A stretch of 64,000 nucleotides of DNA from Stenotrophomonas aracearum. GTDB lineage: Bacteria; Pseudomonadota; Gammaproteobacteria; Xanthomonadales; Xanthomonadaceae. Location: assembly GCF_031834615.1 (NCBI RefSeq), contig NZ_CP115543.1:3545001-3609000 (forward strand), given 5' to 3'. Below, one piece after another: positions 7,791 to 16,179 of this stretch (position 1 is its first letter; each line of letters opens with the position of its first letter). A program made the position numbers and the translations under genes. Under the pieces are notes generated by a model. It saw nothing but the letters and a program-made list of their open reading frames with translations. It did no database searches and had not been told where the DNA came from.

Positions 7791-9119
7791 TCAACCGGCC
7801 GCTACCGCCTCGGCATCCGGACCGATCAACGTCATCTTCGAACGGCGCGCCATCTTCAGCGCGGTCCATGCGAGCGTGACCGCGATGGGGTGCAGGAAGG
7901 CCATCAACACGAAGGCACGGTCGAAATTGCCGTCGGCCACCAGGTGGCCCACCACCTGCGCCGAGACCATGCCGCCCAGCGCGCTGCCGCAACCGACCAG
8001 CCCGGCCACCGAGGCGATGTAGCGCGACGGGAACAGGTCCACCGTCATCGCGGTGAGGTTGATCTGGTAGGTCAGGTGCGCGAACGTGACCAGGCAGGCC
8101 AGGCCGAGCAGCAGCGGGATCGGCGGATGGAAGGCCACCAGCAGGCCCACGGGCGCCAGGCACGCGGCGCCGACCATGGTGGTCAATCGCGCGCGTACCG
8201 GGTTCATGCCGCGCTTGACCAGGCGGCCGGAGATCATCCCGCCGCCCACGCTGCCGATGTCGGCGGCGATGTACACGATCCACGCCAGCGACGCGATCGC
8301 GGCCAGGCCCATGCCACGCGCGTCGCCCAGGTATTTCGGGAACCAGAACAGGTAGAAGTACCAGACCGGGTCGGCCACCGCCCGCGAGGCGACCAGCGCC
8401 CACACGGTACGGTCGCGTGCCAGTCGACCCCACACGCCTTTCATCGAGGAGGCCGGCGCTGCGGCTACCGGTGTTTCAATCGCAGGCGTGGCGACCGCCT
8501 CCACAGTGGTCGCGGCCGTCGTGGCGGGCGCAGGCGCAACGGCGCCCTGCCGCCCCGGACGCGGGTAGAACCACCACCACGCAATCATCCACAGCAACCC
8601 GGCCACGCCGGTGATCCAGAACGCGCTGCGCCAGCCGTAGTGCAGCGCGATGCCGCCGATCAACGGCGGTGCCAGGGTCGCGCCGATCATCGCGCCGGCG
8701 GTATACAGGCCCAGTGCCAGTCCGCGCTGCTTTGCCGGAAACTGCTCGGACACCACCTTGGTGCCCACCGTGTAATTGCCTGGCTCACCCAGCCCGAGCG
8801 CGAAGCGTGCTGCCCCCAGCTCCACCGCGCTGCGCACGAAGCCGGTGGCGATATTGGCCAGCGACCACCAGCCGACGAACAGCAGCAGCGCCACCCGTGC
8901 GCCCAGCCAGTCGGTAACCCTGCCGGCCATCACGTACGCGGCTGCATACGCGAACAGGAACACCTGTACCACGCGTGCGTACTCGAGGTCGGTCATGCCC
9001 AGGTCGGCCTGGATCGTGGTGGCCAGGATCGACAGCGCCTGCCGGTCCAGGTAATTGATCACCGTGGACACGAACAGCAGCGACAACAGCACCCACTTGG
9101 TGTTCCCCGACCTGCTCAC
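7791..9119 (-). CDS. MFS transporter, anion:cation symporter (hexuronate/galactonate) type
   Basis: A 442-residue inner-membrane protein with twelve predicted hydrophobic segments in two halves, separated by a hydrophilic, Ala/Thr/Pro-rich loop at about 200-235. The first half contains VINYLDRQALS and the RFALGLGEPGNY segment typical of the ExuT/DgoT (anion:cation symporter) family, which take up hexuronates, galactonate and similar acids with protons. It starts at GTG (9119) with only a weak ribosome site. It sits downstream of the IclR gene with a perfect palindrome (9174-9188) in the 97-bp gap, suggesting that regulator controls it. It would bring sugar acid to the neighbouring dehydratase. 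Substrate inferred. Confidence 0.85.
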   Translation of the reverse strand: MSRSGNTKWVLLSLLFVSTVINYLDRQALSILATTIQADLGMTDLEYARVVQVFLFAYAAAYVMAGRVTDWLGARVALLLFVGWWSLANIATGFVRSAVELGAARFALGLGEPGNYTVGTKVVSEQFPAKQRGLALGLYTAGAMIGATLAPPLIGGIALHYGWRSAFWITGVAGLLWMIAWWWFYPRPGRQGAVAPAPATTAATTVEAVATPAIETPVAAAPASSMKGVWGRLARDRTVWALVASRAVADPVWYFYLFWFPKYLGDARGMGLAAIASLAWIVYIAADIGSVGGGMISGRLVKRGMNPVRARLTTMVGAACLAPVGLLVAFHPPIPLLLGLACLVTFAHLTYQINLTAMTVDLFPSRYIASVAGLVGCGSALGGMVSAQVVGHLVADGNFDRAFVLMAFLHPIAVTLAWTALKMARRSKMTLIGPDAEAVAAG

Positions 9120-9173
9120 GCCGCTGCACGCTTGGACATCGCCGATGCCTCCCCTTCGGAAGGCTGCAACGTA

Positions 9174-9188
9174 TTGCTATTGTAGCAA
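9174..9188. promoter_or_regulatory. Perfect TTGCTA-N3-TAGCAA palindrome, candidate IclR operator
   Basis: TTGCTA-TTG-TAGCAA is a perfect 6+6 inverted repeat with a 3-bp spacer, located 55 bp upstream of the transporter start and 29 bp past the IclR stop. A near-copy is at 5509-5523 and half-sites are at 5605-5610 and 9955-9960 (just upstream of the IclR start). IclR regulators bind short palindromes of this size. Binding by the adjacent IclR protein is inference. Confidence 0.6.
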
Positions 9189-9216
9189 CATGTCAAACCG
9201 CACTGCGGCAAAGATC

Positions 9217-9936
9217 TCAGCCGATCTCCGCAGCGGCCGCGCGCAGTGCGGCGACCAGTTCGGCGGTGGCCGATTCGGGGATCCAGCCGGACATGGCGAT
9301 GCCGGCATGCACCGGGTCGCCCATCGCGATCGCCACGATGTGGTGGTCGCGTTCGTCGGCCACGTGCACCCGGGCATGGCCCTGCGCGCGGGTCTGGGCC
9401 AGGGTCGCCAGCAGCTGTTCGATGCCGTCCGGGAACATCGGGATCGGGCGGTCTTCATACAGCTCGCGCACTTCCTCGTCGGACAGCTGCGCCAGCAGCA
9501 CGATGCCGATTCCGCTGGTGGTGGCGGGCAGCAGGCCGATGCGGCCCAGCCCGCGCGCCGCCTCGATCCCGGGCGGCGCATGGAACAGGTAACTGACGCT
9601 GTCGTTCCACAGCACCCCCAGTGCCACGGTGTGGCCGAACCGGCGCAGGTGTTCCAGCACCGGCAGCGCGCGCCGGATCAACCCGGAGGCGAACAGGCTC
9701 TGCGCGGCCAGCACATGCATGCCCGGCCCGGCGGTGTATTTGCGGTCGGCGGTCTGCCGCGCGATGCCGAGGTAAGCCAGGGTCTTGAGCAGCCGGTTGA
9801 CCCGGGTCGGGTTGGCATCCAGCTGCCGGGCCAGCTCCCGGCAGCCCACCGGTTCGGGCGATGAGGCCAGCGCCTGCAGGGTGGCGATTCCGTCGATCAG
9901 GCTCTGGTTGGGCTGGGCATTGGGCTTGGTTCGCAT
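9217..9936 (-). CDS. IclR-family transcriptional regulator
   Basis: A regulator of 239 residues if started at the ATG at 9936; an upstream in-frame start at 9963 adds nine hydrophobic residues and is less convincing. The N-terminal winged helix (about 8-75) contains SLIDGIATLQAL, the recognition region GCRELARQLDANPTRVNRLLKTL, and the wing YLGIARQTADRKYTAG. The C-terminal IclR effector domain contains LPATTSGIGIVLLAQL and a final DPVHAGIAMSGWI strand. IclR proteins usually bind a small acid or aromatic effector and control adjacent catabolic genes. Here its neighbours are a sugar-acid transporter and dehydratase, and a repeated palindrome marks its likely targets. A half-site at 9955-9960 may allow autoregulation. 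Confidence 0.88.
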   Translation of the reverse strand: MRTKPNAQPNQSLIDGIATLQALASSPEPVGCRELARQLDANPTRVNRLLKTLAYLGIARQTADRKYTAGPGMHVLAAQSLFASGLIRRALPVLEHLRRFGHTVALGVLWNDSVSYLFHAPPGIEAARGLGRIGLLPATTSGIGIVLLAQLSDEEVRELYEDRPIPMFPDGIEQLLATLAQTRAQGHARVHVADERDHHIVAIAMGDPVHAGIAMSGWIPESATAELVAALRAAAAEIG

Positions 9937-9985
9937 CCGGAAAGCGTACACCAATAGCAACACCCAGCCCTGCCAGCGGCGGGGG

Positions 9986-12811
9986 TCAGAAGTCGACGCG
10001 CAGTCCGATGTTGCCTTCGATCACCTTCCGTTCCTTCAACCGGTGGCTGTCCAGGTCGCGGGTGTAATCGGCCACCGCGAACGCGCTGATGTTGGCGTTG
10101 TAGCGCGCGACCACGCCGACCCCGACTTCCAGCGCGCGATAGCTCTGCTCGCTCAGCAGCGGATCGCCGCCGATGTCGATCCGGTCCTCGCCACTGAAGG
10201 CACGCCAGTAGTTGAGCTTGAAGTAGGGTTGCCAGCCGTTGTCGACCAGCATGTAGTCGCCGGCCAGGCGCAGTCCGATCCGCGCGGTCCAGGCATCGTC
10301 GTTGTCCACCCGCAGCACCGACAGCGCATCGCGGGTGTCGTCGATCCGGGTCTTCTGCCAGATCACCTGGGCCTGCGGTTCGAGCCACCAAGCCGAACTG
10401 CCGAAGTGCAGCAGCGGCTTGCCCACTTCCAGCGAGGCGGTGGTGCCGTCGCCCTTCATGTCCACGCCGATGCCGCGGCTGGACACGCTGTCGCCGTCGT
10501 AGCGGCTGCGCATCAGCACCGCATCGAGGTAGCCGTTGGCGCTGCCGACCCGCGTGTAGGACAGGCCCACGTGCTTGTCGTCCAGCCGCGAGCGGCCGAC
10601 ATCGACATTCTCCCAGCCCAGCGCGAAGCCGGTGACATTGCCCTTGGCGCGGGTCTGCCCGACGAAGAGCCCGACCTGGTTGCGCACGTCGCCGTCGCTC
10701 GCAAACAGGTCGCCGCCGGCCTGCACGCCGACGAAGTGGCCATTGAAACCGGGCTGCGCATCGCCGGCCCAGTTCTGCTCGTGGCTCTGCCCGATCATGC
10801 GACCCCATACCGAACGGAAGATGCCGTCGCCGCGCAGCAGCCGCTGTTCGCCCTGGCGCTCGTGGAAGGTACCCAGGCTGGCCATGCTGGCCTCGCGCAG
10901 CAGTGGCGGGATCACCGCATAGGTCGGCGTTTCCACGCGGTAGATCGGTACCACCGCCATCTGCGGCGGACGCGCCTGCGGCGTGGGCGGCACCTGCAGC
11001 GGGCTCGGCACCGGCACCGGAATCGGCGGCGGCGGGGGCTCCGGCGGCACGCCCACCACCGGCGGTGGCGGCGGGGGCGGATCGGGAACGACCACCACCG
11101 GTGCCGGCACCGGGCCGGGCACGATGGTGGAGCGCAGGTACCAGTTGTCGCTGGTGCCTGCGCTCACGCCGCCCTTGAACAGGAAGTACTCAAACGCACC
11201 TGCCGACAGGCTGCCGGCCAGCGAGAACGCGCCTGCAGCAGTACTCCCGCCGTTGGTGGCCTGCACGACCATGATCCCGTCGGCCACGGTGCTGGCACCG
11301 CCGCCACCGACATTGGTGACACGCATGATCGTATTGCCGGTGGCACTGCCGCCGGCGATCACCAGCTTGTCCGAAGCGGAGGCATCGTTGCCCAGCACGG
11401 TCTGCAGTGCCAACGTTCCGCCATTGCCCACGTAGTTGCCGGCAATGGTGAAGGTGTCGCCCGGCGCGCTGCTGCCGTTGCCCAGGTCGATGCGACCGGC
11501 ATTGCCCACATTGGCCAGCTGGCCGGCAGTGAACGCCGCTACGCGACCGCCGCCGCCACCGGCCAGCAGCGCACTGGCGCTGTCGATCACCAGTGCGCCG
11601 GTGCCGCTGGCGCTGTCGCCCAGCGCCAACGTACCGTCCATGGTCAGCTCGGTACCGCGCGTGGCATTGACCTGCTCCCAGTTGGCGAAACGTGCCACGC
11701 CGCCGGTCTTGACGTTGAGCATGTCCAGTTTGTCGGTACCCGACCCGGCGTCGAACAGCGGCAGCGCACTCATCTGGGTCGGGGTGAGGTTGGTCAGGGT
11801 GGCGGTGTCGTTGCCCTCGCCGAAGTCCACCGGCCCGCGCAGCACGCCGCCCCCGGTCCATTCGAAACGGTCGTTGCCGACGCTGAGCAGGATGCTGCCG
11901 CCCACCGAGCCGCCGCTGATCCTGACGATGTCGTCGCCGCCGCTGACGCTGATGTTGCCGCCGATGTCGCCACCGGAGAGTTCGACCCGGTCCTTGCCCA
12001 GGCCGGTGACCAGGTTGGCGTCGATGCTGCCACCGGACATCAGGAAGATGTTGTCGTCCAGCTTCATGTTGACCCGGCCGATGCGGCCGCCGGTCATCTC
12101 GGCCGAATCGCCGTCGTCGAAACCGCCGATGATGTGCCCGGCTGTCATGCGGAATTGGTCGAAGCCATCGCCCTGTACCAGCGCGCCGACGGTGCCGCCG
12201 GTCATCACGAAGGTATCCGGGTCGCGGCTTTGATCTATGGTGCCGGTCACCGTGCCTGCGCTGATTTCAAGGCTGTCCTCGCCTTCGCCCTGGTCGATGC
12301 GGTCGAGGGTGCCGTCGCTGATCACCACGCTGTCGGTGCCCGCGCCCTGCAGCACGCCGCCGGTGATGCTGCCCGCGAGCATTTCGAGCCGGTCGGCACC
12401 GAGGCCGAAGATGATGCCGCTGGTGCCGCCACTGATGACGCCACGGTTGACGACCGTGGTGGCGGTATTGCTGAGGATGGCGGCACCGGCGGTGCCGGTG
12501 ATCGTGCCGCGGTTGTCGATGCGGTGCCCGCCGCCGCCATCCAGCGCGATCGCCGCGCCGGTGGGCACCACCAACTGCCCGTTGGCCTGCACGTTGATGG
12601 TGATTCCGGCCGAGCCGGAGACGCTGGCGACCGCCGTGGTCTGTGGATTGGGCGCGGCCGTGGAACAGGTCACGGTCTGGCCGGCGGTGGGCGTGGTGGT
12701 GTCGCAGGCCGCCCACGCCGGGGCGGACGCGGTCAACAACACAGCGGCGAGGCAGCACGAAACAGCAGAGGCCAGCCCGTTGCGGGCAGGCAGGGAGGCA
12801 TGGGGTTGCAT
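9986..12811 (-). CDS. Autotransporter (type Va) with Gly-rich beta-helical passenger
   Basis: A 941-residue surface protein. Residues 1-35 are a signal peptide ending PAWA-AC. The passenger (about 36-560) is Gly-, Ser-, Thr- and Asp-rich, and from about 140 to 300 shows imperfect repeats of some 20-24 residues built on a MTGG/SGGxIGG-type core, as expected for beta-helix rungs. Residues about 563-617 form a Pro/Val-rich linker with runs of seven and five prolines. The rest (about 660-941) is an autotransporter barrel with VWGRMIG, repeated amphipathic strands, and the terminal GLRVDF with a final Phe. No protease or lipase active-site motif is visible, so adhesion or self-association is the usual expectation, but the function is unknown. 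It stands between two carbohydrate islands with no clear link to either. Confidence 0.85.
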   Translation of the reverse strand: MQPHASLPARNGLASAVSCCLAAVLLTASAPAWAACDTTTPTAGQTVTCSTAAPNPQTTAVASVSGSAGITINVQANGQLVVPTGAAIALDGGGGHRIDNRGTITGTAGAAILSNTATTVVNRGVISGGTSGIIFGLGADRLEMLAGSITGGVLQGAGTDSVVISDGTLDRIDQGEGEDSLEISAGTVTGTIDQSRDPDTFVMTGGTVGALVQGDGFDQFRMTAGHIIGGFDDGDSAEMTGGRIGRVNMKLDDNIFLMSGGSIDANLVTGLGKDRVELSGGDIGGNISVSGGDDIVRISGGSVGGSILLSVGNDRFEWTGGGVLRGPVDFGEGNDTATLTNLTPTQMSALPLFDAGSGTDKLDMLNVKTGGVARFANWEQVNATRGTELTMDGTLALGDSASGTGALVIDSASALLAGGGGGRVAAFTAGQLANVGNAGRIDLGNGSSAPGDTFTIAGNYVGNGGTLALQTVLGNDASASDKLVIAGGSATGNTIMRVTNVGGGGASTVADGIMVVQATNGGSTAAGAFSLAGSLSAGAFEYFLFKGGVSAGTSDNWYLRSTIVPGPVPAPVVVVPDPPPPPPPVVGVPPEPPPPPIPVPVPSPLQVPPTPQARPPQMAVVPIYRVETPTYAVIPPLLREASMASLGTFHERQGEQRLLRGDGIFRSVWGRMIGQSHEQNWAGDAQPGFNGHFVGVQAGGDLFASDGDVRNQVGLFVGQTRAKGNVTGFALGWENVDVGRSRLDDKHVGLSYTRVGSANGYLDAVLMRSRYDGDSVSSRGIGVDMKGDGTTASLEVGKPLLHFGSSAWWLEPQAQVIWQKTRIDDTRDALSVLRVDNDDAWTARIGLRLAGDYMLVDNGWQPYFKLNYWRAFSGEDRIDIGGDPLLSEQSYRALEVGVGVVARYNANISAFAVADYTRDLDSHRLKERKVIEGNIGLRVDF

Positions 12812-12931
12812 ACACCCTTCCTTTCAACGAATGAAATGGGGTATTGCAACGGACCTATGGTTCCCCCCGCAGGGCCGGCTGACGCTACTGTCTGTCCACT
12901 CGCGTGATGGCCACGTCAAAAAACAGGCGGG

Positions 12932-13999
12932 TCAGATCTTGAAATACACGCGGCGTCGATCAAGCAGCCACACCACGCACCACCAGAACGCGACGAATCC
13001 CAGCGCGCACGACAGCGACGCGAGCTTCGGCGCCGCGGGCATCAGCGAGAGCAGTCCGGCGAAGCATGCCGCCCAGGCACCGCTGGCGATCAGCACCAGC
13101 GCCATGACCGACGAACCGAGATACGCGGCGATCGCGTTGACGCCGAAACGGCGCCCGATCGCCGGCCAGTGCCAGTGGTCGATGAGCTGATGCGCCAACA
13201 GCAGCGCCAGGATCGACAGCCCGCCGGTCCACAGCACGTAGCTGGGCGTCCACAGGTTCTTGTTGAACGGCAGTACCGCCGCCAGCAGCAGTCCAGCGCC
13301 CAGTCCAACCAGCGCCAGGCCGGCGAGCGCGCCGCGCCGCCCTGCACGCAGCCAGCTGCCGGCGATCAGTCCCAGCAGCGTGGTCGCGATCGCGCCGGCA
13401 CTGCTGAGCAGGCCTTCGGGGTCATGGCCAAGTCTGGTGATCGCGTCGTACTTGTACAGGAACGGCGCGAACAGCGCGGTGTCCACGCGGCTCACCGGGT
13501 TGTGCCACGGCGCCAGCGTGTCGGCACCGAGCAGCAACGCGGTGTAGCCCAGCAGCAGCGCACCCAGCACCAGCCAGTGCGTGCGTGCACGCGCATGGAT
13601 GGCCAGCAGGCCCACCGCCGCCACGCACAGCGCGATCCGCTGCAGCACGCCCCACACCCGGTACGCCGGCAGGTCGAACAGCCACCACGCCAGCACGTGC
13701 AGCAGCGCACCGGCGAGCAGGATGCGCAGCGCACGCTGCAGCAGCGTGCGTCCCAGCGCCGGGCGCAGCAGCGGGTCCACCGCACGCGGCACCAGGCTCC
13801 AGGCCATCGAAACGCCGGCAATGAACAGGAACAGCGGGAAGATCAGGTCGGTGGGGGTGAACCCGTGCCAGTCCGCATGCAGCAGTGGCGCATACACGTG
13901 GCCCCAGTCGCCCGGGTTGTTGACCAGCAGCATCGCAGCCACGGTCAGTCCGCGCAGGGCATCGATGGAGCCCATGCGCACCGATGCGGTTGTGTTCAT
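12932..13999 (-). CDS. nagX: NagX-like membrane protein (HGSNAT/DUF5009 family)
   Basis: A polytopic inner-membrane protein of 355 residues with about ten hydrophobic segments. The N-terminus SIDALRGLTVAAMLLVNNPGDW and the loop HADWHGFTPTDLIFPLFLFIAG are characteristic of the heparan-alpha-glucosaminide N-acetyltransferase-like family. Members called NagX are recurrently found in bacterial N-acetylglucosamine operons; a role as an amino-sugar acetyltransferase or transporter has been proposed but is not settled. Here it is the last gene of the nag operon, its start overlapping the nagA stop (ATGA at 13996-13999). Function stays uncertain. Confidence 0.82.
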   Translation of the reverse strand: MNTTASVRMGSIDALRGLTVAAMLLVNNPGDWGHVYAPLLHADWHGFTPTDLIFPLFLFIAGVSMAWSLVPRAVDPLLRPALGRTLLQRALRILLAGALLHVLAWWLFDLPAYRVWGVLQRIALCVAAVGLLAIHARARTHWLVLGALLLGYTALLLGADTLAPWHNPVSRVDTALFAPFLYKYDAITRLGHDPEGLLSSAGAIATTLLGLIAGSWLRAGRRGALAGLALVGLGAGLLLAAVLPFNKNLWTPSYVLWTGGLSILALLLAHQLIDHWHWPAIGRRFGVNAIAAYLGSSVMALVLIASGAWAACFAGLLSLMPAAPKLASLSCALGFVAFWWCVVWLLDRRRVYFKI

Positions 14000-15144
14000 G
14001 CGTCCTCGCGCTGGCCGGCGATCCAGGTCGCACGGACCTGCAACGCGTCGTCGAGCAGCACCAGGTCGGCCTGGTAGCCTTCGGCGATCTCGCCCAGGCG
14101 GTCGTCCACGTTGAGGAACTGGGCCGGGTAGCGCGAGGCCATGCGCGCAGCTTCGTCCAGCGGCAGGCCGAGCAGGTTCACCGCGTTGCGCACGGCGGTG
14201 ACCATGTCCAGCGCCGACCCGGCGAGCGCCCCGGCCGCGTTGCGGACCACGCCATCCACCACGGTGATCACTTCGCCATACAGCTCGAAACTGGGGCTGT
14301 CGGCGCCCACCGGCGACATCGCGTCGGTGACCAGCATGACCTTGCCCGCGGGCTTGGCCGCCAGCGCCACGCGCAGGCTGCCGGGATGCACGTGCACGCC
14401 GTCGGCGATGATGCCGATCCAGCTGTCGCGGTCTTCCAGCGCCGCGCCGACCGCGCCGGGTTCGCGCCCGGTCAGCGGCGACATCGCGTTGTACAGGTGG
14501 GTGAAGCCGCGGATGCCGGCGTCCAGCCCGGCGCGCGCCTCTTCATACGTTGCCGCGGTATGCCCGGCGGCGACGATCACGCCGCGCTCGACCAGCGCGC
14601 GGATGCTGTCCAGCGGCACCCGTTCGGGCGCCAGGGTCAGCAGGGTCACGCCGTTGTCGAGCGAGGCCGCCATCGCGATCTCGTCGGCATCGGGCACGCG
14701 GAACTTGCTGGCGTCGTGGGTACCCTTGCGCCCCGGCGCAATGTACGGTCCTTCCAGGTGGATGCCGATCACACCGGGTACGCCCTGTTCGATCGCGGTG
14801 CGGGTGGCGTCGATCGCGGTGCGCATCACCTGCACGTCGTCGCTGATCAGGGTCGGCAGCAGCGCGGTGGTGCCGAAGCGGCGGTGCGCCGCCGCGAGCG
14901 TGCGCAGGCTGTCCACGTCCGGCGTATTGTTGAACAGCACGCCGCCGCCGCCGTTGACCTGCGCATCGATGAAGCCCGGCAGCAGCCAGCCGCCGCCGAG
15001 GTCCACCTGTTCGGCCGCACTGCCCAGCTGCGGGGCGGCATCGGACACCAGCGCGCTGATCTTTCCCGCTTCGATCACCACCGCGAGATCGTCGCGGAAG
15101 CCGTCAGCGGTCAGGATCCGCGCATTGCGCAGGACAGTCTTCAT
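13996..15144 (-). CDS. nagA: N-acetylglucosamine-6-phosphate deacetylase
   Basis: A 382-residue amidohydrolase that removes the acetyl group from GlcNAc-6-phosphate in the cytoplasm. The ATG at 15144 overlaps the nagB stop (TGATG). The frame is open further upstream but that extension lies inside nagB and is not real. Visible residues: DAQVNGGGG (60-68) in the place of the second metal-site HxH, as in other NagA proteins; HLEGPY with metal ligand Glu131; His195 (AAGHT) and His216 (THLYNAM); and catalytic Asp274 in VTDAMSP. The length is normal. Translationally coupled on both sides to nagB and nagX. Confidence 0.95.
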   Translation of the reverse strand: MKTVLRNARILTADGFRDDLAVVIEAGKISALVSDAAPQLGSAAEQVDLGGGWLLPGFIDAQVNGGGGVLFNNTPDVDSLRTLAAAHRRFGTTALLPTLISDDVQVMRTAIDATRTAIEQGVPGVIGIHLEGPYIAPGRKGTHDASKFRVPDADEIAMAASLDNGVTLLTLAPERVPLDSIRALVERGVIVAAGHTAATYEEARAGLDAGIRGFTHLYNAMSPLTGREPGAVGAALEDRDSWIGIIADGVHVHPGSLRVALAAKPAGKVMLVTDAMSPVGADSPSFELYGEVITVVDGVVRNAAGALAGSALDMVTAVRNAVNLLGLPLDEAARMASRYPAQFLNVDDRLGEIAEGYQADLVLLDDALQVRATWIAGQREDA

Positions 15145-16172
15145 CAGACGGTCTCCGTAACCTTGTTCAGATGCGGCGGCAGGTCCGGGTTGTGGCCGCG
15201 ACGCAGCGCCAGCGCGTTGATCGCGCGGTAGAACGCCTGCACGGTCAGCAGCGGCGCGCAGGCCGGGTGCGGTGCCTGCGGCAGCGGCAGGTCGCCGTCC
15301 GGCGCGGCCAGCCACACCTGTGCGGCGCGCGCGGCGAACTCGGCGGCCACCGCGCGGGTGCCGGCGCCGGTTTCGTCCGGCTGCGCGAAGGCCAGTACCG
15401 GGAAGCCCGGCCCGACCAGCGCCATCGGGCCGTGCTTGACCTCGGCCGAGCTGTAGGCCTCGGCGTGCAGGCCGCAGGTTTCCTTGAACTTCAATGCGGC
15501 TTCCTGCGCGGCGCCCAAGCCCAGGCCGCGGCCGACCACGAACAGGTTGTGCGCCGGCACCAGGCCGTCGGTCAGGGCCGACCAGTCGCTGTTCCACGCC
15601 TGGCGCAGTGCGTCGGGCAGGGTCTTCAGCGAGGCGACCAGGCCGGCGTCCTGGCTCCAGTACGCCACCAGCTGCAGGATCGCCGACAGCGAGGCCAAGT
15701 AGCTCTTGGTCGCCGCCACGCTGCGTTCGGCGCCCGCGCCGAGCGGAATCACCGTTTCAGCCAGCTGCGCCAGCGGCGAATCTTCCACGTTGACCAGTGC
15801 CACCACGCGCGCACCGGCCGCACGCGCGGCTTCGGCATTGCGCAGCAGGTCCGGGCTCTTGCCGGACTGCGAGATGACGATGTACAGCGCCCCGCGCAGC
15901 TGCAGCGGCGCTTCGTACACCGAGCCTACCGACGGCGAGGCCGACGCGGTCACCAGGCCAAGCTTCGTCTCCAGCAGGTACTTGGCGTAGGTTGCAGCGT
16001 GGTCCGAGCTGCCGCGCGCGCAGGTCACCACGAACGGCGGCGGCGCCGCGCGCAGGGTCGCGGCCAGCGTCTGCACCGTCGCTTCGTTGCGCGTGAACTG
16101 CGCAGCGATCACGTCGGCCGCTTCGGCGGCTTCGCGGAACATCAGGGTGTCGTGCGGGGCTGGCAGGGACAT
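15144..16172 (-). CDS. nagB: SIS-domain glucosamine-6-phosphate deaminase (NagB-II type)
   Basis: A 342-residue protein with two SIS domains and no glutaminase domain, resembling the isomerase half of GlmS. CARGSSDHAA (about 51-60) and ISQSGKSPD (about 100-108) form the sugar-phosphate site of the first SIS domain; GLHAEAYSSAEVKHGP lies in the second, and the C-terminus PDLPPHLNKVTETV matches the GlmS C-loop. In Xanthomonadaceae and Shewanella this non-orthologous type replaces classical NagB, converting glucosamine-6-phosphate to fructose-6-phosphate and ammonia. It lies 7 bp after nagR and overlaps nagA, which supports that role over a GlmS or AgaS function. Confidence 0.9.
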   Translation of the reverse strand: MSLPAPHDTLMFREAAEAADVIAAQFTRNEATVQTLAATLRAAPPPFVVTCARGSSDHAATYAKYLLETKLGLVTASASPSVGSVYEAPLQLRGALYIVISQSGKSPDLLRNAEAARAAGARVVALVNVEDSPLAQLAETVIPLGAGAERSVAATKSYLASLSAILQLVAYWSQDAGLVASLKTLPDALRQAWNSDWSALTDGLVPAHNLFVVGRGLGLGAAQEAALKFKETCGLHAEAYSSAEVKHGPMALVGPGFPVLAFAQPDETGAGTRAVAAEFAARAAQVWLAAPDGDLPLPQAPHPACAPLLTVQAFYRAINALALRRGHNPDLPPHLNKVTETV

Positions 16173-16179
16173 GCGGGAC

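Noticed and set aside
11000..11120. A tandem repeat array in the autotransporter gene
   Set aside because: It is only the codon repetition of the proline-rich linker, without an exact repeat unit.
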